From positions 372,001 through 436,000 of the forward strand of contig CAVRXO010000002.1 in the NCBI GenBank assembly GCA_963725185.1: DNA of 64,000 nt. The letters run 5' to 3'. Positions 7,913 to 17,061 of this stretch are shown piece by piece. The first letter of the stretch is position 1, and every line of letters begins with the position of its first letter. The position numbers and the translations under genes are program-made. Under the pieces are notes generated by a model. That model searched no databases, was not told where the DNA came from, and worked only from the letters and a program-made list of their open reading frames with translations. The stretch comes from VAZQ01 sp963725185. Its GTDB lineage: Bacteria > Pseudomonadota > Alphaproteobacteria > Rhizobiales > Xanthobacteraceae.

Positions 7913-9376
7913 TCAGATCCGGCGCAGCGGGATCGACATGGCGAGCAGGGCGCCGGTGCCGGCGAATCCGGCAATGACCAGGAAGGCGGCGCGAAATGCC
8001 TCCGCGATCTCGGTCTGCACGATCGCCTGGCGGGCGGGTGAAAGCGAGGACAGGACGCCCGGACCCTGCTCCATCATGGTCCCGAACAGCGCCGCGGTCT
8101 CCCGGTCGGTCGCCGACAGCACCGCGAACAAGACCGAGGCCACCGCCGCGGTGCCGAAAGCCGCACCGATCGAGCGCGAGAACTGGACCGAAGCCGCGGC
8201 TTCTCCCAGCATGCGCGGGCCGGAGGCCGACTGAACCGTCACCTGCACCACGCCCATGACGGTTCCCATGCAGAGTCCATTCCACAGGAAGACCCACGCC
8301 AAATACACGGTCCCCATATGCGGGGCCGCCAGCGCGAGCAACAAGAGATTGAGGGTGACGAGGATCAATCCGTAGGACGGAAAGATCGCGGTCCGCCCCG
8401 ATATGGTGACCATGCGGCCGGTCACCATCGAGCCGATGCCGATCCCGATCATCAACGGCAGCAACAACAGGCCGGTTTGCGACGGCGAGATGCCACGGAC
8501 CACGATCAGGTAGATCGGCAGAAAGGTGATGAGCGAGACCAGCGCGGCGCCGTGACACGCCGCCAACGCATCGCTGCGCCAGATCGTGGCCTGCCGCAGC
8601 AAGGAGATCGGCAGCAGCGGGGACGATGTCGCCTGCTCGCGACGTATCAGCAGCACCAGCGCCAGTATCGCCAGCGCGACCAGAGCGAGAATCGTCGGCA
8701 GCGCGGAGGGATCGAGATGCTGCGCCCGTTCCAACGCCAGAATCAAAGGCGCCACCAGTCCTGCGAACAACACGATGCCCCAGATATCGACCTGCCAACG
8801 CCCGGAAGGGTTCGAGTGCGAGGGAAGCCGCAGCGTCAGCACCGCGGCAACCAGACCGAGCGGCAGGTTGATCAGGAAGATCGACTGCCAGCCCAGATGC
8901 TCGGCCAAAAAGCCGCCGGCCACCGGCCCGAAGGCATTCGCGGAAATTCCGACGGCGGCCAGGTAACCCTGGTAGCGGGCACGCTCCCGGGGCGGAATGG
9001 CTTCGCCGACCAGCGCCTGCGACAATGTCATCAGGCCGCCGCCGCCAAGCCCCTGCAGGACCCGGGCGGCCGTGAGCGCCTCGATGCTGGTGGACAGCGC
9101 GCAAAGCAGCGAAGCGGCGATGAAGATGCACAGTCCGACGATCATCAGCCGACGGCGGCCGTACTCGTCGCCCAGCCGGCCATAGACCGGAGCCGCCACC
9201 GTCGAGGCGATCAAGTAGGACACCACGACCCAGGATGCCCGCTCCGCCTCGCCGGTCGATGCAACGATGGCCGGCAGCGCCGTCGCCACGATGGTCTGAT
9301 CGACCGCCGCCAGGAACATCGGCAGCATGATGGAGGGAAAGACACGAAAGAAAGAGACCTGATTAGGTGCGCTCAC
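7913..9376 (-). CDS. MFS multidrug exporter, DHA2 (EmrB/QacA) family
   Basis: 487 aa with 14 predicted membrane segments. The N-terminus has the family motif C-like LPMFLAAVDQTIVATALPAI. Motif A is YGRLGDEYGRRR and motif B is ARVLQGLGGGGLM. The protein would expel drugs or hydrophobic metabolites with proton antiport at the inner membrane. The start is the ATG at 9376. The gene is 44 bases downstream of the universal stress protein gene and 53 bases upstream of an LLM oxidoreductase on the same strand. No dedicated regulator is adjacent. Confidence 0.92.
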   Translation of the reverse strand: MSAPNQVSFFRVFPSIMLPMFLAAVDQTIVATALPAIVASTGEAERASWVVVSYLIASTVAAPVYGRLGDEYGRRRLMIVGLCIFIAASLLCALSTSIEALTAARVLQGLGGGGLMTLSQALVGEAIPPRERARYQGYLAAVGISANAFGPVAGGFLAEHLGWQSIFLINLPLGLVAAVLTLRLPSHSNPSGRWQVDIWGIVLFAGLVAPLILALERAQHLDPSALPTILALVALAILALVLLIRREQATSSPLLPISLLRQATIWRSDALAACHGAALVSLITFLPIYLIVVRGISPSQTGLLLLPLMIGIGIGSMVTGRMVTISGRTAIFPSYGLILVTLNLLLLALAAPHMGTVYLAWVFLWNGLCMGTVMGVVQVTVQSASGPRMLGEAAASVQFSRSIGAAFGTAAVASVLFAVLSATDRETAALFGTMMEQGPGVLSSLSPARQAIVQTEIAEAFRAAFLVIAGFAGTGALLAMSIPLRRI

Positions 9377-9420
9377 GGATCACACAATGTCCTCACCGCC
9401 CCGGCGAGCGGGCTTTGCAT

Positions 9421-10257
9421 TCAATGCGCCAGCAATACCGGCACTGTCGCATGGGTGAGGATGTGCTGCGTAGTCCCGCCGAAGATCATTTGACGCAACC
9501 TGCTCTGCGTGTAGGCACCCTTCACGATGAGGTCGCAACCGAGTGCCTCCGCCTGCGCCAGCACGACCTCGCCGGCCCGGCGCTGCCCGGGGGCAACCGT
9601 CACGGCCTCGGCTTGAATTCCGTTCATCAGCAAATTGCGCGCCATCTGCGCGCCGGTCGGCCCCGGGACGGTGGCACCTTCCACCGTGCATATGACGACG
9701 CTGCCGGCTTTGCGCAACAGCGGCATGGCAAATGCCGTCGCCCGCGCCTGCTCCGTGCTGCAGTTCCATGCAATGAGTATCCGCTCGCCGATGCTGCGTG
9801 GCACTGCCGGCGGCGCCAGCAACACCGGACGGCCGCTCTCGAACAGGGCGGATTCCAAGGTCGTCATGCGCGGACCTTGCCGGCTTTTTGCCGGCCGGCC
9901 CAAGACGATGAGATCGAAGACGCGGCCATAATTGCCGACAAAGTCCTCGCCGCCCGGGGCGCCATCGAACCAGGCGCAGGAAAGCGAGGCGCCGCCGGCG
10001 TCCAAACGCGGCACCTGCTTGTCGCGCATGAAGGATTCGAAGATCCCGCGGGCCTCCTTGACGATCTCCAGGTCGTTCTCCCGCAAGCTGACCACGGTCA
10101 GGCTGTTGACCGGATCCATGGTCACGACGTTGCCGATGGCCGGCCGCAGGGCAAAGCCCTCGATGTAGGAATCGAACCTACCGCCCACCAGCAGCGCCGT
10201 CTCCAGCACGGACTGGATGGAATCATGGGGCTCAACCGGTACCAGAATGGTCTTCAT
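9421..10257 (-). CDS. Universal stress protein (two-domain UspA family)
   Basis: 278 aa from the ATG at 10257 (KTILVPVEPHDSIQSVLETA); an upstream extension to 10296 lacks conservation. The C-terminal Usp repeat ends with CDLIVKGAYTQSRLRQMIFGG and ILTHATVPVLLAH, containing the G-x2-G-x9-G(S/T)-like nucleotide loop region. Two tandem Usp-like domains fit the length. A cytoplasmic stress-survival role is known for the family. It is the likely first gene of the USP-DHA2-LLM operon. Confidence 0.9.
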   Translation of the reverse strand: MKTILVPVEPHDSIQSVLETALLVGGRFDSYIEGFALRPAIGNVVTMDPVNSLTVVSLRENDLEIVKEARGIFESFMRDKQVPRLDAGGASLSCAWFDGAPGGEDFVGNYGRVFDLIVLGRPAKSRQGPRMTTLESALFESGRPVLLAPPAVPRSIGERILIAWNCSTEQARATAFAMPLLRKAGSVVICTVEGATVPGPTGAQMARNLLMNGIQAEAVTVAPGQRRAGEVVLAQAEALGCDLIVKGAYTQSRLRQMIFGGTTQHILTHATVPVLLAH

Positions 10258-10416
10258 GGGAAACGGGCCGCCGTTGTGCGTGACTCGACATACCACAGTA
10301 CCAAGATCGAAAATTCAAGCCGCGCCTCACGAAGCTGGTGCCGATCTGGAACATATGCCGGGGACGGGGGTTTTCCGCACGCCATCATCATGCTTGCGCG
10401 AAGGGAGCCGCCCGCA

Positions 10417-10878
10417 ATGTGCGACTATAGCCTCGAGAACGTCATAAGCAGGCCCGCCAAGGTCGGAGACAATCTGGTAACAACCGCCTTCGTCAACTCG
10501 ATCACCCGGGGCTTTGCTGCAGTCGAAAACCCAACAGTGGCGGTCTGCCTGCGTCCCGGCACGGAAATCGCCTTTGAGCGGGAGGTCGAATACAACGGCT
10601 TGCTGCCTTTCCTCCGCAACCGCAAGGTTGGCGGGACCCTCGCCCGCTTCCGCCAGATCGAGAACGACATTCCGGGTCACCGCGACGCCCTGGAATTTCC
10701 CAACGGCAAAATCGTGCTGCTGACCAAGCTGGCCCAAGGCCAGCAGGCGCGGGTCCTGCAATTGCCGGCCTCCGCTCAGACGACCGATCAGCGCCAAGGC
10801 GGGCAACTCCGCCCTGTCGTCCGTCAGCAGGCCCGCGCCACCGGCCTGACCGAGCCCCGCGCCGAGAGATCGCGATAA
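10417..10878 (+). CDS. Conserved hypothetical protein (MCDYSL family)
   Basis: 153 aa. The ATG at 10417 is preceded by AAGGGAG at 10401-10407. The start MCDYSLENVISRPAKVGD and the segments VAVCLRPGTEIAFEREV, RFRQIENDIPGHRDALEF and GKIVLLTKLAQGQ are typical of a small conserved family in rhizobia without assigned function. No signal peptide or membrane span is visible. The divergent Usp gene starts 159 bases upstream. A long opposite-strand frame over the same bases is a shadow. Confidence 0.75.
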   Translation: MCDYSLENVISRPAKVGDNLVTTAFVNSITRGFAAVENPTVAVCLRPGTEIAFEREVEYNGLLPFLRNRKVGGTLARFRQIENDIPGHRDALEFPNGKIVLLTKLAQGQQARVLQLPASAQTTDQRQGGQLRPVVRQQARATGLTEPRAERSR

Positions 10879-11073
10879 GCGCAGTGCCGGGGGCACAGCC
10901 CGCGAAGACGCCGTTTGTGACTCGGCCTCTTCTTCGCAGAATGCTCTTTGCGAAGAAGAGGGACCTGCGAGTTGCGAAGAAGAGGGACCTGAGAGAAGGC
11001 TGAACCGGCGCATCGGCGACGGCAGTGGTTGTCGCGCGCTCAAATCAAGTCGGAATGCGCGCTCTGGCGGTTT

Positions 11074-11355
11074 TCAATGGGATGTCCTGTGCTTCGGCCG
11101 TTTGCCGATTTTCGCCTTGGCCCTCACCACCTCGCCCAAACGATTGTGATCGCTCGGCTGCAACCCTTCCGCGCTTCCAGGCATGCCCTCGTTGCTGGCC
11201 GTGAGCAATTGCCGCGCATCCTGCTCCCAAGTGTCCAGGGCTTTCGCTTTTTCGTCGGGCGACAGCTTCTCGTCGGCAGCGATGTCAGCGGGGCTATCGT
11301 AATGCGTTTGAGGATTGCTCACCTGCTCGCGAGGTTTCTCGGGATTGTCGGCCAT
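11074..11355 (-). CDS. Small hydrophilic conserved protein
   Basis: 93 aa. The ATG at 11355 is preceded by GGAGG at 7-base spacing. The sequence (MADNPEKPREQVSNPQTHYD, DEKLSPDEKAKALDTWEQDA, LLTASNEGM) is charged and probably partly disordered, like the small stress-associated proteins common in Bradyrhizobium with a KxKALxxWExDARxL core. No function can be assigned. It is monocistronic between the MCDYSL gene and the small membrane protein gene. Confidence 0.75.
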   Translation of the reverse strand: MADNPEKPREQVSNPQTHYDSPADIAADEKLSPDEKAKALDTWEQDARQLLTASNEGMPGSAEGLQPSDHNRLGEVVRAKAKIGKRPKHRTSH

Positions 11356-11513
11356 AGGGTTGCCTCCGTATTCCCGCGCAAACAGCGAATGTGAAGCCAA
11401 GGCTGCGCGCTACAAGACAACGTCCCTGCTTGCCGCCCGGTTCCCCATGGCCGGCGGCCGCCGTTCGAGTTCAGGAATGCTGGGAGAATCCAACAATCGT
11501 TGCCAGCAACCCG

Positions 11514-11765
11514 TCACCAGCGATTGATGGGTACTTGCCGGCGCCTGGCAAACACGAGCAGCAGCAGCAACACGAACAGTAGGGCTGCGACCCCCATCGT
11601 GTGCGGGAACGCCAGCCAAAGAACCACGGCGACCAGCAGGGCTGTCGGCGCGATCGCCCATAGCAGGACCACGCCCGCGACACCCGCCATCAGAAGGAGG
11701 AGCGGAACGGCTATCAGCACAAAGGCCGCAAGCATGATTCCGAACATCAGCTCCACGAGGATCAT
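11514..11765 (-). CDS. Small integral membrane protein
   Basis: 83 aa; the ATG at 11765 has GGAG 7 bases upstream. Nearly the whole protein is hydrophobic: three membrane spans at about 5-27, 30-52 and 57-73, ending in a positive RRRQVPINRW tail. This suggests the C-terminus is in the cytoplasm. The family is not recognised. A frame running upstream to 12119 on the same strand is not supported by composition. Confidence 0.6.
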   Translation of the reverse strand: MILVELMFGIMLAAFVLIAVPLLLLMAGVAGVVLLWAIAPTALLVAVVLWLAFPHTMGVAALLFVLLLLLVFARRRQVPINRW

Positions 11766-11908
11766 GGCAAACTCCAACACATCCGCCCGCGGCTGATATG
11801 GGATTTGGGAAGGCCTCGGACAAGAGTCCGCGGCCGTTCCGCAGGGCCGGAGAGGCTCAGCCGCCGGCCGCTCGCCAAAGCCAGATCTCGATAGCCTTGG
11901 CCCGCCGC

Positions 11909-12373
11909 CTAATAGCAGCGCGTAATGGTGATCGTCCGCTCCCCACCGGCTTCCGAGGGCACCTTTTGGGTCTGCGTACTGCAGCCCGGCTGATAGGTTG
12001 CACTCGGTCGCGAGCGCTCCGCGGTAGGCGGATAGGGATACGGATACGGGAAATCCCCGTAGGGAGCCGACCCCTCGGTTGGGTAATAGCCGGGGAGATA
12101 AGACGCATAGCCCCACCACAGCGGAAAGCCCTGGCCGCGGCGTTTCCCCTCCCGCATAGGCAAGCCGATTGGCGACTTCGAAAATGCGCCCGAAATCCGC
12201 TCCGGCCGGAACGGGTGAGCGAAAAACGGTCTCGCAACAAAAGGCCGGATTCCGCTGCGAGCCCCGAGCGATTGAGCCCCCATGAATCCGCCCGATCTCG
12301 CCGAAGTCTCGACCGGCATCACGCCGACGCCGAGAACCAAAATGCCGGCAGCAAGAACGCGAAAGCTCATCAC
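11909..12373 (-). CDS. Secreted hypothetical protein
   Basis: 154 aa starting MMSFRVLAAGILVLGVG with a signal peptide (cleavage likely near ETSARS). The mature part is Arg/Pro/Tyr-rich (FPLWWGYASYLPGYYP, DFPYPYPYPP) and carries two Cys (PGCSTQTQ and TITRCY) that could pair. This composition is common in small periplasmic proteins of Bradyrhizobiaceae. No enzyme motif is visible. Confidence 0.6.
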   Translation of the reverse strand: MMSFRVLAAGILVLGVGVMPVETSARSGGFMGAQSLGARSGIRPFVARPFFAHPFRPERISGAFSKSPIGLPMREGKRRGQGFPLWWGYASYLPGYYPTEGSAPYGDFPYPYPYPPTAERSRPSATYQPGCSTQTQKVPSEAGGERTITITRCY

Positions 12374-12619
12374 CCTACTCCATGCCTACACCACCGGCCG
12401 CATCGAGATAAGGTTAGCGCATTCCTAACGACGCGCGCAAAGCCGCCAAGGGGGCATTTCGGGGTGAGGTTAATCGGCGAGATCGTGGGCGCCGCAATGC
12501 TCGCCGGCCAATCCGCTGTGCCAATCCAGGAGTTGCCGTTCAGCGACCACGATCATGATCGACGAACAGGCCTTGCGGCGAGCAATCGCTGGTTTGGAAT
12601 TGATCGACGCGTTCGACCA

Positions 12620-13993
12620 CTACGCCGCCACACCCTCCTTGGCGGCGAGCGGAGGCGCGGCCGGCATTCTCTGCCGCACCACGCCGCCCAGCACCAGGAT
12701 GCAGACGCTCGCCAGCAGCAGCGGCACGGCGAAGATCAGGAAGATGTCATGCAGCGGCCATTTTTGATCGAGCAGGAAGCCACCCAGGATCGGGCCGATG
12801 GTCGAGGCGTAGCGCGCAACTCCGTGCGCCCAGTTCACGCCGGTGCCGCGGATGTCGGTCGGATAGAGCGTAGCCGCCAGCGCCGCATTGGTCAGCTGGC
12901 AGCCGATATTGCAGAAGCCGGCGACCGCGATCATGGCCACCATCAGATAGATCGAGGTCCCGACCGAGCCGACCAGGCCCACGGCGACGCCTCCAACCAG
13001 GAATGCGACCGGCAACACGCGGAAGAAGCCGAAGCGATCAGCCATGATCCCCATGCTGATCACCCCGAGCATGCCGCCGAACTGGAAGCTCGAGGCGATG
13101 CGCAGAGCCTGGTCATGGGGCAGGCCGGTGGTGTCGACCAGCGTCGGCAGCCAGCTGTTGAGCAGGTTGAGCACAGTCAGATTGAGGAAAAAGATCACCC
13201 ACAGGATCAGCGTGACGGGCGCGCGGCCTTCGGTGAACAACTGCAGCGGACGGAATTCGGACTTCGGCTGCTCGCGGGCATTGACGAACCGCACGTCGGG
13301 CGGAAATTCAAGCGCCGGATTGATGCGGCGCAGAATGCCGGCAATGCGCGCGCCGGTGCCCGGCCGCAGCGCCAACAGGCGCACCGATTCCGGCAGCCAA
13401 GCCCACATCGCCAGCAGCAGGAGAAGGGGCGCCAAGCCGCCGACCCAGAAGATCGAGGTCCAGCCGTAGAGCGGAATGAGCTGGGCGGCGAGCACGCCGC
13501 CGCTGGCGGCGCCCAACGAATAGCCGCAGGTCGCGAGCGTCACCATGGTGGCGCGGATGCGACGCGGCGCATTCTCGCTGCTGACCACGACCGCCATCGG
13601 GACTAGGCCGCCGAGGCCGAGGCAGGCCAGGAAGCGCAACACCAGAAGCTCGGTGAGATCGCTCGCCTGCGTCACCGCCAGCGTGAGGACCGAGAACCAG
13701 ATCACGGTGCCGAGCATCATCGGCCGGCGGCCGAAGCGATCCGTCAGCGGGCCGGTCAGCAGCGCGCCGGTGGCCACTCCGATGATTCCGGCGGTGAAGA
13801 CCGGCGCCAGCGCGCCCTTGCTGAGATGCCACGCCTGCGCCAGCGCCGGCGCCACATAGGCGATGCCCTGGTTGTCGATGCCGTCGAGAAACAGCATCAG
13901 CGCGCAAAGCGCCACGATCCGGACATGGAACAGGCTGGTCGCCTGCTCATCCATGATATCGGTGACATCGACGCTCGCCGCGACGCTGGCCAT
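12620..13993 (-). CDS. MFS transporter, aromatic acid:H+ symporter (AAHS) type
   Basis: 457 aa from the ATG at 13993, preceded by GGAGGATCAG. Twelve membrane spans. Features of the AAHS group: LFLDGIDNQGIAYVAPALA in span 1, GPLTDRFGRRPMM (motif A), GLGGLVPMAVVV, and YPTDIRGTGVNWAHGVARY before span 11. It would import an aromatic or other organic acid with protons. An MFS gene on the same strand ends 128 bases upstream. Substrate cannot be read from sequence. Confidence 0.88.
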   Translation of the reverse strand: MASVAASVDVTDIMDEQATSLFHVRIVALCALMLFLDGIDNQGIAYVAPALAQAWHLSKGALAPVFTAGIIGVATGALLTGPLTDRFGRRPMMLGTVIWFSVLTLAVTQASDLTELLVLRFLACLGLGGLVPMAVVVSSENAPRRIRATMVTLATCGYSLGAASGGVLAAQLIPLYGWTSIFWVGGLAPLLLLLAMWAWLPESVRLLALRPGTGARIAGILRRINPALEFPPDVRFVNAREQPKSEFRPLQLFTEGRAPVTLILWVIFFLNLTVLNLLNSWLPTLVDTTGLPHDQALRIASSFQFGGMLGVISMGIMADRFGFFRVLPVAFLVGGVAVGLVGSVGTSIYLMVAMIAVAGFCNIGCQLTNAALAATLYPTDIRGTGVNWAHGVARYASTIGPILGGFLLDQKWPLHDIFLIFAVPLLLASVCILVLGGVVRQRMPAAPPLAAKEGVAA

Positions 13994-14121
13994 CTGATCC
14001 TCCCCGCCCAACACGCTTTTCTGCAAAGCTTATCGGCTGGCGCCGGGCGGGTAAACCGCCGCAAGCTCAGCGGATTTTTGCCCGAGCCGGCAAGGCCGCG
14101 TGGCGGCTCAGGCGCGGCCGC

Positions 14122-15411
14122 TCATTCCGCGGCCGAGGGTGCCCAGCGCTGCGGCTCGCTGGGTGCGGGCGTGAAGAAGATGAACATATTGGCAGCCACG
14201 ATGGTGAAGGCCAGGAAGTAGAAGGTAGCGATCAACCCGAAATTGTCGGCCAGCAGACCCCCGGTGATCGGCCCGATGGCGGAGCCGACCGCCTGGGTGC
14301 CGAACAAGACGCCGATGCTGGTGCCGCCCATGCTGGGCGGAGTCGCGTCGAGCAGCCATGCCTGCATGACCGAGCGGATCGCGAACAGGAAGAAACCCAG
14401 GAACGCGACCAGGAAGACGAAGGCCGGCGAGCGGCCGGCCACCGCCATGAACAGCAGGATCACGCCGGAGGTCGCCATGCTGCTCATGATGATGCGGCGG
14501 CGACCCATCTTGTCGGACAGATGGCCCGCGATCGGCGCCGCGGCAAATCCGGCGGCCTGCATGCCGAACATGCAGGCGCCGATCAGGACCGACGAGAAGC
14601 CCATCTCGCGCGCCAGGAAAACCGGCAGGAAGGTGAGGAGCGTGCCCTGGGTCATGGAGCGGAAAGCGCCGCCCGCCGAGAGCATCAGCAGGGTACGATT
14701 GCCGAGCAATTGCCGTAAATCGCGCAGCCGCTGCCCGAGGCCCATAGGCTGGGATTTGCCGGTGCCGCCGGCCCCGACCGTGCGGCCGTGAGACTGCATG
14801 CGCCCGAGGCTCAGCAAAATGACGCAGGACATCATCACGCCCGGGATGACGTTGAGCACCATCACGTTGCGCCAGCTCAGGACCGACAGCATGGCGCCCA
14901 CCACCAGCGGCGCGACCGCATCCCCGACATTGCCCCCCATGCCGTGAATCGACACGACCAGCCCGCGCCGCTCGGGAAAGCGCCGCGCCAGAAGCGGAAT
15001 GGCGGTCGGGTGCCAGAGATTGTTGCCGATGCCGACCAGGGCCGCGCAGCCGAGCAACATCCAATATTGGTGGCTGAACCCCATCAGCAGGTAGGGCGCG
15101 CCGACCCAGAACAGGGCGACCGCCATGAGCAGCCCCTTGCGATCGATCGAATCGACCAGCATGCCGCCCGGCACATTGGAAAGCGCGCCCGCGGCCGCCT
15201 GGCAGGTCAGGATCGAGCCGATCTGCACATAGTTCAAGCCCAGCTCATGCCCGATCAGCGGCAGCAGCAGGTAGAACGTCGCCGGGTACCAATGGGTGAG
15301 CGAATGGCCGATGGTGACCAGCCAGACCTCGCGGAACGAGGATTTGGAACTGGGCGGCGAGGCGTCTGGCGACGAGGTCCGTTGCGGCGAGCCAATGGCG
15401 AGCGTGCTCAT
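14122..15411 (-). CDS. MFS transporter (fosmidomycin-resistance-like)
   Basis: 429 aa with 12 membrane spans. The lead FREVWLVTIGHSLTHWYPATFY, with a membrane GHSLTHWY motif, and DSIDRKGLL and HLSDKMGRRRI loops place it in the Fsr/YfiS-like MFS branch. It is probably an exporter in the inner membrane. It is transcribed toward the AAHS carrier and may share a transcript with it. A REP-like hairpin at 15650-15722 lies between it and the M24 gene upstream. Confidence 0.85.
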   Translation of the reverse strand: MSTLAIGSPQRTSSPDASPPSSKSSFREVWLVTIGHSLTHWYPATFYLLLPLIGHELGLNYVQIGSILTCQAAAGALSNVPGGMLVDSIDRKGLLMAVALFWVGAPYLLMGFSHQYWMLLGCAALVGIGNNLWHPTAIPLLARRFPERRGLVVSIHGMGGNVGDAVAPLVVGAMLSVLSWRNVMVLNVIPGVMMSCVILLSLGRMQSHGRTVGAGGTGKSQPMGLGQRLRDLRQLLGNRTLLMLSAGGAFRSMTQGTLLTFLPVFLAREMGFSSVLIGACMFGMQAAGFAAAPIAGHLSDKMGRRRIIMSSMATSGVILLFMAVAGRSPAFVFLVAFLGFFLFAIRSVMQAWLLDATPPSMGGTSIGVLFGTQAVGSAIGPITGGLLADNFGLIATFYFLAFTIVAANMFIFFTPAPSEPQRWAPSAAE

Positions 15412-15649
15412 CTTCCCTTTCTGTCACTGCGTTGTCGCATCCTCGGACGGAAGCGGGTTCCACGACCCACCTGCGCGAACGCGGGGTTTTGGGTCGAGCT
15501 CCGTCCTGAAAATAAGATGTCCCGGTAAGGCGTTACGTTGAAAGCCGCGCCCTCGGTATCATAGCAGGCCCCGGGTTTCAAAATCCCCTATAGGTCTTTA
15601 TTCCCCTCTCCCGACCCTGATGTCACTCTGCGCTCGTTCGCATTCTCTA

Positions 15650-15722
15650 CTTGTCCCGGCCTCGAGCCGGGACCGCACCAAACTCAGAGCTTGTAACGGT
15701 CCCGGGTCAAGGCCGGGACAAG
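15650..15722. repeat. REP-like hairpin element, copy 2
   Basis: Left hairpin CTTGTCCCGG...CCGGGAC and right part GGTCCCGGGTCAAGGCCGGG ending in GACAAG, the same arrangement as at 6777-6847 and 24385-24488. The outer ends (CTTGTC and GACAAG) are complementary, so the whole element can fold. Confidence 0.8.
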
Positions 15723-15739
15723 TGAGCCGAGTCGCCACA

Positions 15740-16939
15740 CTAGCCGACCTCGACGATCGTCTCCGGGAACCGATGCAGGCGCTCGCCCGGGCCGTTGCTG
15801 CCGATGAGATAGTTGTCGCAGACCCAGGACAGCATGCCCTTATGGATATAGGTGGGGTGGACCACGATGTTCATGTCCTTCTCGATCGCCATGGGCTCGT
15901 CGTGGCGGATGAGCGGCCGCTCCACCAGGTCGTAACCTTGCCCATGGCAGTAGAGGCGGGTCTCTTCCGGCCGGCCGTTGCGGCGCATGAAATCGTTGAA
16001 CTTGTCCCAGATTTCCTTGGCGGGCGTTCCGGGCTTGAGCAGGTCGAGGGTGAGGCGGCGGGATTCGAGCGTGAAGGCAAGCTCGTCCTTCATCTGCTGG
16101 GGCGCCTTGCCGACCACGCAATTGCGCCCGAGCTCGGTGTAGAAGCCGCCGGGACCGCTGTCCTCGACCAGGAGCGCCACATAGTCCCCCTCCCCGATGA
16201 TGCGGTTCTGCATGTGCTTGGGGGCGAATTTCATCGGCGTGCCGAGCGGCGCGGAGGCGCACAGATAAAGCCCCTGCTCGCTGCCATGGGTCTGGCTGTA
16301 GAATTGCGCGGCGGCGACCACGTCGCGGTCCCGCATTCCCGGCCGGATGGCGTCGAACGCCGCCTGCATGGCGCCGTCCTGCATGCGCGCGGTGCGCACG
16401 ATGAGCTCCATCTCCTCCTCGCTCTTGATCGCCTTGATCCGGTCCACCAGGTCGGAGGCGTCCACGAAGCGGGCGCCGGCAAAGCCCGCCTTAAGGAAAT
16501 CGCCCAGGGCGAGCGACATCTGATAGGTGCTCACGAGGCCAATGGTGCCCTTGGCGAACGGCTTGAGCGCGCTCGCGGCGAGCTCCGGATCGTAATCCTT
16601 GGTGTAGACGGCCGAGGCGTAGCTCGGCGTGGTCAAGACGCGCTTGACGCCGCGGCGCACGCCGTCGCCCTGCGCCGTGAGCTCCTCCACGCCCCCGAGC
16701 GGGCCCTGCATGACGACCGTCATGAGATCGTCGCGCGGAAACACCACCGTCACCGGATAGCCGTTGCCGGCCGGAATATCGGTGAAATACTTGACATAGC
16801 CGCCCATGTGATCGTTGTTGTTCTGCATCACCAGAACATCGATCGCCGCGCGCTCCATGGCGGCGCGCACGGCCTTCCATCGGCGCTCCAGCTCGGCGGT
16901 GGAGATGGGCGTGTTCAGTCGTTCGCTGAGCTCAGGCAT
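15740..16939 (-). CDS. M24-family (creatinase/prolidase-fold) hydrolase with altered metal ligands
   Basis: 399 aa from the ATG at 16939; frames to 17050/17077 would leave no promoter space before the divergent dehydrogenase gene. The N-terminal creatinase-like domain (RWKAVRAAMERAAIDVLVMQ) is followed by the pita-bread domain (IKSEEEMELIVRTARMQDGA). At the normal five metal-ligand sites I read VEDSGPGGFYTELGR (second Asp is Glu), YCHGQGYDLVERP (His kept), VVHPTY (Glu replaced by His) and CDNYLIG (Asp for Glu). This resembles metal-independent creatinase-type members more than aminopeptidases. Substrate unknown; possibly the amino/oxo acid handled by the divergent D-2-hydroxyacid dehydrogenase. 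Confidence 0.82.
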   Translation of the reverse strand: MPELSERLNTPISTAELERRWKAVRAAMERAAIDVLVMQNNNDHMGGYVKYFTDIPAGNGYPVTVVFPRDDLMTVVMQGPLGGVEELTAQGDGVRRGVKRVLTTPSYASAVYTKDYDPELAASALKPFAKGTIGLVSTYQMSLALGDFLKAGFAGARFVDASDLVDRIKAIKSEEEMELIVRTARMQDGAMQAAFDAIRPGMRDRDVVAAAQFYSQTHGSEQGLYLCASAPLGTPMKFAPKHMQNRIIGEGDYVALLVEDSGPGGFYTELGRNCVVGKAPQQMKDELAFTLESRRLTLDLLKPGTPAKEIWDKFNDFMRRNGRPEETRLYCHGQGYDLVERPLIRHDEPMAIEKDMNIVVHPTYIHKGMLSWVCDNYLIGSNGPGERLHRFPETIVEVG

Positions 16940-17061
16940 GTCCTCGATCGATCCTTTTGCCGGAAGCGGTGACGGTTCCGGGAGTGGCGGCAGCTCGAAT
17001 TTTCCTTCATATCGTCCGGCCGAGGGCGCCGCAACGTGGCGCGAGCCCATAGGGTGCAGGA

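Noticed and set aside
6555..8234. Long 559-residue plus-strand reading frame
   Set aside because: It runs antisense through the LLM oxidoreductase and DHA2 exporter genes; its Arg/Gly/Pro-rich translation has no family features.
9367..10416. Upstream extension of the MCDYSL protein frame to a 503-residue protein
   Set aside because: The extension is antisense to the universal stress protein gene; a good ribosome-binding site precedes the ATG at 10417.
10327..11043. 238-residue minus-strand frame
   Set aside because: It covers the MCDYSL gene in antisense and has low-complexity Ser/Arg composition.
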